Below, one piece after another: positions 1 to 22,247 of a stretch of 64,000 nt of DNA; positions within the stretch are counted from its first letter, which is position 1, and every line of letters begins with the position of its first letter. This DNA comes from Xiphophorus maculatus (Eukaryota; Chordata; Actinopteri; Cyprinodontiformes; Poeciliidae). Position numbers and translations under genes: made by a program. Under the pieces are notes generated by a model. The model had not been told where the DNA came from. It saw only the letters and a list, made by a program, of their open reading frames with translations, and ran no database searches. The DNA lies in NCBI RefSeq assembly GCF_002775205.1, contig NC_036451.1:20096351-20160350 (forward strand). Reading direction: 5' to 3'.

Positions 1-870
1 GTGTTCTGTGCCTGTGGGTTCTTAAAATCTCATTTCCAAATGTGTCATATATGAGCGACTATAATGACAATCTATTTTCATTATCTATCAGTGTAGTTTT
101 GTCCATTCCTCATTACAGTGGCTCTCACTGAAACGTCTTCATGGCATCCCTTCAGAAAAAAAAAAAGATTTTCTTACTGAAAGACTCTGCTACCATCTAT
201 TGTCCACAACAAGCAAATGCAAATCAGGTCGTCTAACTCAAACATTTTAAAAAGAAACTTGTATAACTGGCCTTTTGTGTAATTACCTCTGAGGGAGACT
301 GCTCTGCAACAACACAAAATCTTACCAAGTAATTTTGGTCTTGTTTCTAGTACAAATACTATACTTACAACAATTAACATTTCCCTGAGTGAAATAATCT
401 GCCAATGGAACTAGTCATTTTTCAATAGTAAGGAAGCAAATTTGCTTTAAACAAGCTCCTATTTCTTGCTGAAAAGTTACTTATAAGTTAGTTCTCTTAT
501 TTTAAGTGTGCTAAGATATTTGCACTAGAAATCAGACAAAAAATACTAGGCAATATCTGATGTTTATGCGAGGTGGAGTAAGTTGAGTCTTGATGAATTG
601 TGTATAAAAAAAATTGAATGTGCTGGGGAAAAGTGGCTCTTACTAAAAAAAGGTCAAGGTGGGTGGGTGGAGTCTAGTTGGTGCAAGGACAGAGGGTGTG
701 TGCGTGTTTTTGGGTATATGGCTCAACTTACCCCTTATGTATTAACCAGCTTATACCTTGGGTCAAGTTAAAACACTTTCCTTCAGCCTTTGTCAACACT
801 TTGTATCTTTTCCTCCAGCAAAGCAAGAGTTCAAATTTCATGCAACCCTGCCAGTAAACAAACAAGTCAA
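1..870. other. Gene-free flank downstream of GATAD2A
   Basis: AT-rich sequence with no coding exon or RNA gene that I can support. Open frames here are short and low in complexity. It lies beyond the likely 3' end of GATAD2A, although an even longer 3' UTR cannot be excluded. Confidence 0.5.
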
Positions 871-3797
871 GAAACAGGGGTTAAAATTAGTTTTATTATT
901 TGACAGAGCAGGAAAAAAAAAATCCAAAACAGCCAACAAAAAAACAAAAAAAAACTTATACATTGTTGTCCATTTGCGCTTCACTGCAGTCAGCAGCTGA
1001 CCCCAAACACACAGACAAACAACGGAATGGTGATAATGTTGCCAAACAGCAGCAGCAGCAGCAGGCAGTCGTCAGGACAGCACAGGGTTGCACCAGGAGG
1101 GCAACGAAAGAGGCATGGGCTCATTCCAGGTTGCTAGTTCTTGTTCCCACAATATATGGGTTGCTATTTTTTGTTTTGCTCATCAGGAATGTACACACAA
1201 CCTGGAATATTTCCCCTTCTATGCCAATGTAGAAAATATGAACTTCACAAGCAATCTACCTTAATTTCTGAATGTTTGCATTACCACCAGGCATCTGCAC
1301 ATGTCAACATACATTTAGTTGTTGTTTTTTTTATGAAAGCCCAAAAATCAAGGGATACTTTTCAACTTGAGGCGCTGACATATAAAGTAATTGTCCAACC
1401 GTTGGATTACATAAAACAAAAAACATGTTATCTGAAGTGAGGACATTAGGCTTCAAGACGTGGAGCTTATAAGGACATAATCTTTGAGTGCAACAAAGAG
1501 TTAGAAAATGTGAGACTGAACACAACAATCGGGTCAGGCAGTAACTTTTAATTCAATTTGACTAAATTGAATCTAACTGACTCTTTTGGGAGATGCAGCA
1601 ATCAACTGAACAGATCAGAACAGAGCTTCCGTTTTTTTTAATTTTTAATTACTGAGAAATTGTTGGGGGGTTTTACCAACATGACTATATGTGCTCTGCC
1701 TGAAATAGATGCTGGACATAAAGTCATTTCTAGTGAGTTATTATTCCCCTCAGTCATTAAATGCATGAAAATTGTGATTGCTCCCATTTTCATTAAATCA
1801 ACAGCATGTGGAGTTTTCTAAAAGTCATAGGTTAAGGACATGCTTTGATGCATAGACGGATACTCTTAGAAGATCTGAGAGTTTATTTCGACTCAAAACT
1901 ACTGCCTCCATCACAGACCCGCAACACACATTTATCTCATGCATTATAGTCCTTTTGAATTAGAAAAACAAACATAAAATCTGAATCAGCAGGTGAGACT
2001 GGAAAAAAACATAAAAAATGTGTGTCAACCCGTTACAGCCCGATCGTGCATTTCTGCCTCTCTCTCCTTTTTTTTATTACTGTAAATTTTCCAGTAAGAC
2101 AAAGAGAACACCATCTCATAAGTGGTACATAAGCTGGGCCGCCCTGCTGGCTGATAAAAGAAAAGCAGCTCATTTTCTCTTGTGACCATAACATCCTGTT
2201 ATTGTTTTATATCATGACATTTTACGTCTGCCTGTGCTGCTGCAATCTGATTAAAACACACTGTAGCGCATGTAAAATGCAAGAATCGACTTTACAGAAA
2301 TCATACACACCTTAAAGACTAAGAAGTTCGTCATCTGTTGCAGAAGGGTTTAGTTTTTGTTTTTGCATGACTACATTCTGAAAGCTGTCCAGCTTCGCTC
2401 AAACCGGTCGAAGGTTCTGTGAGAGCCGCTTGACACAGAGGGAGAAAAAAACACATTTTAAACCAATATCCATTCAAAACGTAGGGTATATGCAAGTCTT
2501 TACTAACCCTATAAATAAATTCAGACAGTTTTGTCTGTAGAAGGAACAAAAAAAAAAAAAGTTATGCACCACAACCTATGACTAAAAAGCAAAATTAAAA
2601 TGTCAAAATCTTGACATTCCTTACACCCACTCAGTTTAGCATGAATTCATGTTCATATCCAGAGAGGGTTCAAATAAACTAGAAACCTTCTAGCAGAAGG
2701 GATTCCATTTGGGCTCCACTAGTTCTTTGGAAGGTTTATTTTACAATATTCAATAAGAATAGTCCTCCAAATATGCTCCGTTTTCTTTTTTTAAGCTTTT
2801 TTTTTTTTTTTTTTAACATGAGTCAATGAAACCCTTAATCTTTATTCTTCCTCATCATCTTACCAAAAAGACAAAAAAAAGTATTTAAAACTAGGCCACA
2901 ATAATGGAAACCAGCAGATGTAAAACCACCTCAACAGTAACATTAGCCTTTTTTTTTTATATTCAGACCTCAACAAGAGGCCACTTCCAAAGTGTCAGGG
3001 AGCACGATATTCCAAACACAGCATAGGACTTACAGAAGAGAAGACAAAATCCTAACATTCAGCCATACAAAATAGTCCAACAGACAACTTCTCTAATTTA
3101 CACGCCGAAGGTTGGTGAGAAGAGGCAGTCTGTGTGCAGATAGATCCTTTTTTTTTTTTTCTTTCCTTGTCAGTCTAGGTTTTTTTTATGTTTGTCTTAT
3201 TCATTGTTGCAAAGCTAAAGCAGTTAATATTTTACGAATGGTCCTCGAAGCTCAACGATCCCCGTCATGAGGTCCGTAGGAGAGTTCGGTCAGGCCAGCG
3301 CGCGGGCCTGAGTGGCTCAGGCTGGAGGGGGTAGGGGGTGGCAGAGGGGCAGGATGCAGGACAAATCGTGTGTATAATGATGATCATTGCTAATCCCTGC
3401 GTGGTCCATAAGGAGGAACGCTCAGCGTTGTTTTTATTTTTTATTTTTATTTTTTTTGCCACTTTCTTCAGTAAACAGTTGGAAGAGCCGAAGTGCCGCC
3501 CACCGAGTCCCCAAGTCTTGCAAAAGGTACCCCGAAGATGTTTATGACATGTTCCTTGCATCCCTGAAGCTGCTGGAGAACAACTCCATTAAGGAAGTGA
3601 TTCGGAAAAGGAACAAGGTAGCATAAGAAGGCGTCGAGAAAAGGTTTAAATAGACCTCTGATCAACGAGAAAAAGAGTTCTTATCCTGGCCGTCCGAGCC
3701 AGAGTCTATAGAAAACAATAGAATGATAATGAGCATGGCTGTTATTGATATTAGGAGGGCTAAACGCTGTGGCATCAGGAGGAGGGGAGAGATTGCA
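871..3797 (-). other. gatad2a: Probable GATAD2A 3' UTR
   Basis: This follows the GATAD2A stop codon (complement of 3798-3800) on the minus strand. It has T/A homopolymers, a short CAG run near 1050-1063 and no coding exon. Several AATAAA hexamers occur on the minus strand, for example in the T-rich stretch at 3425-3460 and at 897-892, so alternative polyadenylation is likely. The extent is inferred: no transcript evidence is available, and the distal end could be 2.5 kb shorter. A GC-richer part (3240-3660) stands out from its AT-rich surroundings. Confidence 0.45.
892..897 (-). terminator. Candidate distal poly(A) signal of GATAD2A
   Basis: The plus strand reads TTTATT, so the minus strand has a canonical AATAAA. 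It would set cleavage near 870-880 and give a 3' UTR of about 2.9 kb. Closer AATAAA copies exist, so this is one of several options. Confidence 0.35.
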
Positions 3798-13042
<9,245 letters not shown>

Positions 13043-15184
13043 GGCTGCTCTCACCCTGGAGATACAGAAGGAACAAACAGTTGCAGCACTCTGTTTATGT
13101 ATTCAGAAAACACAGAAAAGCAAACAAAAGAGGTAGGCTAGGTAAAAAAAAAAAAAAAGAAAAAAGAAAAGGTGAAGAAATTGACTTGAAATCAAGACTG
13201 AGGGCGAGCATTTCTCATTTGGCAAACATCATCAATATAACAAAATGCTTCAGCACAACAGAGGCAGTCTTATAAGCCAAGTGAGGTAAAATCTGGCTCA
13301 GTGTACATTTCATTGAAGTGAAAGAGTATCTGAAAGTGAGTCAATTAGATAAAGCCAGCAGTGCCAGGCCGGCTGTCTTAAACCGAGACAACAAAGAGTC
13401 CTAAAGGTGATTGAAGATGCTAAACCAAATCAGCTAATCTGCAGTTTGAAACAAAGCGTCACATACAGGGCTTGACTGGGAGCACTTAGTACTTCAATGC
13501 CAGTTTGCAAAAGTCAAACACTTTACAATACATTCATTTACATCAAGGACGATTGGGGGTGAGGGGGGAAGAAACTTGCGCAGGATTTGATTTAATCAAG
13601 ATTTTCTTCACTTAATAAATAAGTGATTATTATAACAGAAGCCGTCTTGATTTACTAAATTCTATTGTGGGAAGAAATGCTCATTAAAAAACCCAAAGGA
13701 TGCAATATTTGCAGTTTTACTTTATTTCTCTTAAAAAATAATCAAGTCTAATAAATTTATTAGATCTACAGAGTTTACTTAAAATTTCCAACAACTACCG
13801 TCCTAAACAGGTGCAACACCAGAAAAGGTTTACATACATTGAACATTCTCATATTCTTTAGTCTGGTCGTGACAGTCTGGATCAGATGGTTGATATTAGT
13901 GTTTTGCCTTAAAAGCATAAAAGCTTTAGAAGATTCTTGGTGAAGTTTTCTATTCAAAGAAAAACTAACTATTAAGTATTTTGGTAAAAGCATCATGCTA
14001 AGCGTATCTTTTGTTGCCAGTGAATCCAAATTATTCAACTCCCTATAAAATCAGTAGTTGAAACCATAAAGGTGTTCCAACAAAATGTTCTCAAACACAC
14101 AAAACAATGAGCTTCTGGAATGACCCAGACCAAAACTCTATCTAAAAACTGAAAAGTGGCAGAAAACAAACCAGCTTAAATTAAAAGCTGACCCAATTCT
14201 TACAGAGTACAGCAACAGCAAAAGTAAGAGAACCACTAAGATTTCAGAATACAAAGCAGAAAGTGAATATTATTAGTGACACTTTCACATAAAGCGAACA
14301 AATTGTCACGCATTAGAGATGAAGCAGGAACTCACATCCTCACTTTATTAATTCATGATGTTTCACATAAAATGTGTGTCATTTGGAAACATTCTGCGTA
14401 CTGATAAGTGAACACATTATGAGCAATTTATGAGAGGGAAATCACTTCCTTGAAAAACCAGTTCTAACTGGTCCGAGATGGAGGGAGCGCAAAGGCCGAA
14501 CCAACCCAGAGACAAAGTCGCAAGAATTACAAGGAGAATACGGGACAAAACTAATTCCAAATCACAGCTGCAACTTGAAACCGAGCCCTCGTACCAAATT
14601 ATTTCATCTATATTTCGGAATATTTATCTATAGAGTCTAATGTGAAGCAGAGAGTTGGAAAAGAAAATTTGAAAATAAGTCAACAATTAATTTGTTGATA
14701 ATTAAAACAGCAAGCTAATGTCTGGGATGTTTGTGTTGGGCTGCAAAGCATGGCAGTCTACTGAAATGATAAACCTAGTCTACAGGTTATAGGGCCTTTT
14801 GAATATTTATTAATTAAATATTAAAGAGACAGTAATTCATACTGCTGTTTAATGGCCAAAAACATTCAAAACAAAACCAACTTAACTCAGCCAACATTCA
14901 GGCCTGCTGACATGAAAGTTTGCAGTACTTAGAAAGGACCCAACTCTGTTACACAGCTAGGACAGATGTGCCCTGCTGTACCATGCCTGAATACAAAGAG
15001 CATCTATCTACCGGAGATGACAGCTTTTGTGTGGGAGTGTGTTGCACACGGCACTGCAGAAATCAAACTTAAACCAAGATACAATTAAGTAATGGCTTCA
15101 CAGTCAGTTTGCACAACATTGTGGTGAACTATGGCAGATTTAAGAAGCAGAGAATCTACTCTCAAAGTTAGACATTCAAATTGC

Positions 15185-15232
15185 CACGTGACCAGAAAAA
15201 CTGTAGCCACTAGTTTCAAGTTGAGACACGTG
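15185..15232. promoter_or_regulatory. Two CACGTG E-boxes
   Basis: Perfect E-boxes at 15185-15190 and 15227-15232, each extended by GGC/GCC (gCCACGTG and CACGTGGc) and separated by 36 bp, within intron 1. Such sites bind bHLH-ZIP factors (USF, MITF/TFE). Function is inferred only. Confidence 0.25.
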
Positions 15233-18200
15233 GCTACCTTTGTCCCGGAAGGAACGGACAGACTGCGAAGCCCTAAAGTATTAGATGTCCCGATGGGGAG
15301 CATTTGCGTATGCTACAAAGTGAGATGATTACACTTGAAAACCAATGAGGCCTTTTGTGTGCCATTGCTGGTTTACTTATTCAAATAAATTGTCTAGAGA
15401 TGAAACACCAGCGGGTCATTCAGACATTAGGTGCACAATACCTAAACCCTATTACTAGAACCGAGTGATTTTATACATCAGATGGAAACTCAAAGCATTT
15501 TCTCATCACTGCAAAAAGCGCCACCAGGTCCTGGATCCATAAATCCTCTTCTGTGTGGATACCTTTACCAAGTGAAAAAGACTCAGAACTAGCCACTTTC
15601 ACAATCACTGAAATGTTTAATGGCTGTGGTTTATTTGGGGAGTCAGAGAGAGACAGAGCCGGTACCAGGAGGACTGAATGGAGGAGGAAAAGTTGCTACA
15701 TTATATTCTTCTAAACTTTGAATCTCTGTCTGCAGTTGGAAATGTTGGTGCCTTCCAGGAAAACCCCAAGAGTTGAAAGGGAAGAAGTTACATACTTCAG
15801 ACAATTAATAATGTCAATCAAACTAATTATGCTAATTGCTAAGATGATAAATACAATTTAAACTACATAATTATTTCTCTTTTATAAAATTAGCGAAACA
15901 CATCTTTACAGTACTACTCACATCCAACATAAATAATTCTTGCACACAAAAAAGAAAAAGGTAAATATTTTGAATGTTTTTCTGACATCTCCCAGTGTTA
16001 TTGTTCTTAAATAGAAACCAGAATTGACTAAATATCTGCATGTCAAAGCTTAACCACAAAATATATGGAGATGCATCAATTGGAATTTTAACAGCATTAG
16101 TCAGGCTCGCTCTGTTCTGGTTGAAAAAATAAAAAAGTCAAACTCAAACATCAAACTGGCAAAGAACTACAACTACAAACTTCTAAAGCAACCAAGCAGC
16201 AATAGTCTTGGCATCCTCAAACTCTTCTATGCGCCATAAAACAAACAGCAACTGACCCTATAATCACACTAAGAGGTTTGATTTGTCGGCTGTCAAGTCT
16301 ATAAAAGAGTTGAGGGGAAGCTGAAACCTGCAACCAGGAGAGGCTGATTTTTCAGGCATATGGTCTTCCGTTTATGTCTGAAACACTTGCAACCGAAGGG
16401 AATTGGTGTGTGAATGTCTGCTTACATTAGAGATTGAGCATATTACCAATGAAGGGATGTCAGTATTTTCATGAGATGCTAGCCAGTTTGCCCCTTATTC
16501 CCCTATCACCCTCTGTGTAAATAGTTAAGTTTCCTAATTTTTTCTTTTTGAATGAAACTTGATCGTTTTTCACAAGATTGACCCCACCAAAAGTCCTAAA
16601 CTTAGGAAGAACACCAAGAAACTGGTGGTGGAAAACAACAAGGCAATAAAAGTTGCAAAATGCTTGAGGGTCATAATGTTTGTAGGAGTAAGTAGATTTA
16701 TTCAGCTGCCTATAAACTTAAAGAACATATATTAGATGGGGGGGGGGAAACTAATAAGAAACAAGCTATATATTGAGACCTATGTACTTGTGAATCCACA
16801 GTAAATGTTCCAGCAGCATGTTGAAAGAGAAAATCTACTAATCAGTGGTCAAAGGACGTTGCAATCACAGGTTAAGGGTCACATTTAACTGTCTGCAAAC
16901 AATTACATTTTAAGGGAATTCTACAGCATAAACAGCTTTGTAAGCTCAGTTCATTATGTATTAAACCACCGTCTCCACTTATAATTCAGACGTTTTCTTT
17001 CTTAGATGAAAACAAAGAAAAACAAATCTTACCTGAAGCAATTTTTCAGGCATCCCATCTTACATAAAATAGTTAGGAGCGTTTAAATTTAGTAAAAGAC
17101 AACAATCTAATAAATATGGGACATTTCTATGAGCAATATACAGTACATCTAAAGTAAGGCATATGCATGTTGATTATCAGAAAATATCTATAAAGTGCAA
17201 GCAATGCTAAATGTTTAAAACACAAGTGGAACTGTGGGAAACAAGGCTGGAAGAGGACACGTGTTTATCATGCTACCATGGACGGCGAGGAGGATACATG
17301 GGCCTTATTTTCAAAATTCTGTTTTATTTTATGTCAAATTCCACTTTTTCTGTTTCAGTTTTTCTGAATTACATTTTAACCAAATTAATTAACCCAAAAA
17401 GAACATAATTATGGAGTGAATGGAAAAAAAAAAAAAAAAAACACATCCTTAGCTAGGGTTCGGTATTTCATATCAAATGAAAAACTGCTGTGGTCCAACA
17501 GAACATTAGTTTTATAAGGTGTTCAGTGTTTCCCCCTCATTTTTTTAAGAACTCAAAAATTATGTGCAAAAACTAATATCTTTTTTGTAACATGAAAGAA
17601 AATTTCCCTTTTAAAAATGCTCTAGAGTTTCAACTCAATATCAATATACTTATTACATGCAAAAAAAACTTGTAAGTAGTAAAAGTTTGTGCACGTTTCC
17701 ATGATAATCAAGACCTTTGTTCATATTTTTCCTGAATCGCCACCAGCTGTGTTTTGCTATGGATTCTAGTTTGTGTAATAAGTTCAGCGATTCAATCCCC
17801 ATTTTCCGCATCGCAGAAATCATGGGGCCCTAGATACAGCCGCAGTATAAAAAAATGCAACCAAAAGGAGGATGGGACAAAGCAAAAAAAAATAAACTAT
17901 GTAAATCTGTCAATTAAAGCTGAGCAGAAATTCATATATAGCTTAAACAACACAGGACATTTATTGTTCTCTGAAAGGACCCCATAGCCCAAATGAAATC
18001 TCCAACATTCTTGAGTACAGTATAGCAGGATAAAAAAAAAAAAAAATGCTTGCCTAAAAATAAATGGAAATCTGTGACCTGAGCTGACACTCCATGTTTT
18101 ACCCTCAGTCGCTCTCCTTTTGTGTCCAGAAGCTTCGCAGAGAATGGATCAATGGCAACGGCTCAACCCCTCAGGTAGACCGCTCGCCGCTCATCTCCAG

Positions 18201-18397
18201 CCCCTTAACGACCCCCCCACTGGGACTGGTCGCAGCCCGTGAACACATTAACAGCCATTTTAAAGACACACAGGCTCCTCGGCTGCGTCCTTAGGGTTCA
18301 ATACAAGGAGAAACAACAATTATGCCGTCCGATAGAGATGCCACAAGTATGAATTATTATAGCCCAATAAAAGACAACAGAACACTAACTCATTTTT

Positions 18398-18421
18398 GGC
18401 CAGTGCTAAGCAGCACTGGCC
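18398..18421. repeat. Short perfect hairpin
   Basis: GGCCAGTGCT (18398-18407) and AGCACTGGCC (18412-18421) with a 4-nt loop. Confidence 0.8.
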
Positions 18422-18861
18422 TTTATTATACTGATTTAATCCCTCATACTGACCAGCTATCCAACTGGACGATGCGTCTGTGTGATGATTTTAAATTTAA
18501 GGCGACGGCTAAGGCATCACAACTAATGGGGTTTTTTTTCTGTACTGCCAGCTCAACATTTTAAATGTCCAATGCTCTTTATGAGGTGATCAGAAAACAG
18601 GATTTTTTTTTTACAGATATACTCTTAATAATGACAAAAATAAAGATCAGACTACTTGTGCTGGTTTGATCACCAGGGTAAGAATGGGGGCAGGGACCCA
18701 GCTGAGGAGGTGCCATGGTTGGGGGAGGGAGAAGAACGCAGAGCGCATGTGGTTAGCTGAGCCATAATCTAACTGTACCCAAGTGAAGAAAAAAAAAAAA
18801 AAAACAAAAAAAAAAACTCTTCCTTGTCTTCTCTTTCTCACTGACAAGCTCACTCTCCATC

Positions 18862-18907
18862 TTACCCCTCCCTGTCTTTCTCTCTCTCTCTGTCCCTCTC
18901 TCTCTAT

Positions 18908-18952
<45 letters not shown>
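18862..18952. repeat. CT-rich tract followed by (CA)n microsatellite
   Basis: A pyrimidine tract of CT/CTT repeats runs straight into about 21 CA units (18911-18952). An A-rich tract lies just upstream at 18785-18820. Confidence 0.95.
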
Positions 18953-18954
<2 letters not shown>

Positions 18955-20519
18955 CTTGCTCGCTTGTTCTGTTCTAGGCTTGGACAGCCTAGAAGTCTCC
19001 AAGAGTGTGTGTGTGTGTGCGCGTGCAGGGGTGTGTGTGCCCCTACCGGTTGTGTCCCGAACGCCAAGGGTTAAGCCCCTGCCATTTTAACGCCACTGAC
19101 AGATCAGACCATTAGGGTGTTACCTAACAAAATGGAAGCCTTTAACCCTGAATCTGCCAGACTGTCTCTTTGTGTGTGTTGGGGTGTGTGTGTCTGTGTG
19201 CGTAAATGAGAGCCGGAGCTGCACAGAGTGTATCTGTGTGTGCGCATGTCTCCACCTGGATTCTACCCCCAGCAACATGACGACAACGAAACACCAACAA
19301 GACCAGGAAGTATGAAAAACCTCTGACTTCTGTACATGATCGTATAAAACTGCTGGTAGACATACGGCCGCATTTAACCACAAGAGCTCGCTTGTTTGCA
19401 TCACACAGACACACTCACACCTCATCATGTAACCTCCTCGCATAAAGACCCAACGTCTAATCTGGATTATAGTAGACACACGTAGAACTGCAGTAACGTT
19501 GCGTGTCTGTTGACCACCAATTAATCCGTAATAAGGTGACAAAACTCACATAAAATACTACTCATCTCATCTCTCAGTATCATTCTACACTATTATTGTA
19601 CAATCCCTAGATACATTTACAGACACAAGTATTTACAATCCAAAATATAAAAGAACAGCTAAACATTGTCAAAAATCTAAGGAAGGGCTAATCTCAAATT
19701 TCAGCCTAATTGCTTCCAAATGGTCCCTCTGTAATCCTGTAAAACCAGAAGCACATACCCTCATAGAAACTGGAGGGCCAGGACACACGCAGACTGCTAT
19801 CAGATTACATTTCTTAGAAATGGATCTAAGCAGGAAGTGACCAGAGCAAAAAAGGGGACCTCTGGGAGTGAAACAAAACCGTATAAAAAGACATCTCAAG
19901 ATGGAAAACACGAACAAACAAAGAATTACACCCAATGTTAGTGACAATTGGTGCATATTTCTGAGATTAGACGAGGCGTCATAAGTTTTAAGTGGCTTTC
20001 TATCAGAAGGGGTCAGTCAAGATTAGAAAACAAAAGAACATTTCCCGAAGAGTAAAGATGCAACGATGAGATTCAGGCCACTCCATTCAGAGAAAATTCA
20101 TGAGAAAAACTGACCAGACACAAAAACTGAGCCTGTACTAGGTATGAACTCTTTCTACTAATAATTATTTTTTACTTATAAAGAGAATATACTACAATGA
20201 TACTGACAGCTATGGATTTTCAAAACAATAAACAGTTTTGATAAGTGGAAGCAGACCAAGAGAGGAAACAAAAATGGTGCTAGAGACAAAACAGAATTTA
20301 GCTTCTAAATATGTCCCTAAATATGTGTATGTAGGTTTTGCTTTGGTTGCTGCATCAAGTTATTTTGGATTTTCTTGATTGCCTAATAAGCTCTCCTCCA
20401 GCATCAAACACCTGGCATCTAGAACAGGCTCCCACTCTATACTAGTGTTGTGTAATGTAAAAGAGCAACCAAGGGTTTCTTCCTTCATCTGCTACTTGCT
20501 TGCTTGCATTACATTACAC

Positions 20520-20690
20520 CATTTCATCACAACTTCTGCCATCCTCCACTTATCTGAGATCAAGTTGAAGGGGTGACGGGTCCAGGAGGGAAAGTCAGAC
20601 ATTCATCTCCCCAGTGACCCAGCTCCTTCTGGGGGATACCAAGGCCAAAAGGGATAGCTATTCTGACCAGCAAGTTCTAAGACTTCCTTA
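20520..20690. mobile_element. Diverged LINE-like fragment
   Basis: CCTCCACTTATCTGAGATC, CATCTCCCCAGTGACCCAGC and CTCCTTCTGGGGGATACC follow the same order of motifs as the fragment at 12145-12275 and typical fish L2-type scraps. Strongly mutated. Confidence 0.4.
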
Positions 20691-20701
20691 GTGTCATAAC
20701 T

Positions 20702-21038
20702 GGGGTTGCACAATACATCACAAATACGTCAATGTCGCAATATCACTGTGTGCAATATTCATATTGCAAAGAACAGCTTGGTGTTCAAAAACTTGAGGCT
20801 CATACATTCCAAGTGTTGTGAACTTGCATTTTTGATGCTAATGTATCAGTTAGCCTGCAGGACACACGCTCACTGCAGACACAGAGACATTGTCCCAAAG
20901 CCTAAAAGGTCACCGAGTGTAGGAAGCACACACGAGAAAGAGAGGAAAGAAGACAATAGGCATATATTGCAACTGATATGATTGCAATATTTAACATTAT
21001 TATCTCAGTTGAGAGATTTTCTAATGTTGTGCATCCCT
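20702..21038. mobile_element. hAT-like MITE, copy 1
   Basis: The left end GGGGTTGCACAATACA and the right end ATGTTGTGCATCCCTA are imperfect inverted terminal repeats. The interior is rich in 'gcaatat' motifs typical of fish hAT-derived MITEs. Residues 20796-20850 match the reverse complement of 22103-22152, so the element is repeated in this window. No transposase frame. Confidence 0.65.
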
Positions 21039-21992
21039 ATAGTCACAACCCAGGTGGAAGTCCCCAACAAACCTCCAATCTAAAGTTTGCTGTATGAAGC
21101 TGTACCAATGTATTCACAAGCTACAGTTCAAAATCTCACACTTTTCTGTCAAATGATGTCTAGTTTTTACAATCCTAATAAGAAGATGGCAAAGAAAATG
21201 CTGAACCAGAGAAACAAGCGTTTTCATCGGTTTTATAGAACATAAAACAGCATATTTCCCCTTCTCTGTCTGCTACTACACACTTCTGGTCATCTAGCTG
21301 AAAGAAAATGTCTAATAGTTACTGTTTATCTAAAAGAAGAAACTTTCTGTTTGGAAAATCTGACAGTCATGGAAAAAACAGACATTGATGGTGTGGAAAG
21401 AATAAAAGTGCAACCCATGCTGCTATTAAGGCAACATTTTACAAAGTTAGTTATCCAACTACAAGCCACATATCTGTGAAGCAGCTGCCTGCAGGCTCTA
21501 CCAGAGCATATAGCTGGATTAAACAGATAATATTAGTTTGTTATACTTGTGTTACTCAATAAAGACTAAACATAAAAAGGATAGAATTTCCTGCTTAATA
21601 AAAAAAAACATTAGATTGAAAACCAGTATTAAAATCTAGCATTCTATGGATGTCGGAAATTCCTTTGGTGCACTTGTCTGGGCCGGACCAAAGGCAAACT
21701 TCTTTTCTTTGTTGGTTTGCTTTCACATAGTGCTTTTTTAATATAAATGACCTACAATTTGTAAACAAAGCAATGGTTACTGCTCCCATTGGACAGAAAT
21801 GATGCAAGGATCAAGGGGGTCAAGAGGTTGAAATCAGCTGCAGGACTTAAAATGCAAACAAAATTTAGAAATAATTTCCAATAGACAGAATACTAGCCAA
21901 TTCAGGAAATATCAGTTGTGGAAGTTATTGCTAAAAAAAAAAAAAAAAAAACCTGAATGCTCACAAAACTAAACCAAAGCATGGCTTCTTTT

Positions 21993-22247
21993 TAGGGCTG
22001 TAAGATAGAAAATCTGGTGATGAGATCATTAGTGGTAAAAATTGTGATGACAAAACCCGCTGATCTGCTGTTTAAGACTGTGTTTCTAATGGATAAATAC
22101 TAAATTAGCATGTAAAAAAGCAAGTTCACAACAATTGGAATATATCAGCCTGCAATTAAGCCACTCCAAAATCTCCTTTTTGATATGAATTTTGTACACA
22201 CTTATATTGTGATAATATATCCTCGAGATTCTGTAGCGCCCTTCTGT
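21993..22247. mobile_element. hAT-like MITE, copy 2 (inverted)
   Basis: Starts AGGGCTGTAAGATAG and ends CTGTAGCGCCCTT, diverged inverted ends. The interior at 22103-22152 is, on the minus strand, the same sequence as copy 1 at 20796-20850, sharing the string TTGTGAACTTGC. It is older or more mutated than copy 1. Confidence 0.6.

Noticed and set aside
18094-18294. Extra exon (acceptor-like TGTCCAG then open frame on plus strand)
   Set aside because: No partner exons on the plus strand and no known protein; it lies in an intron of a minus-strand gene.
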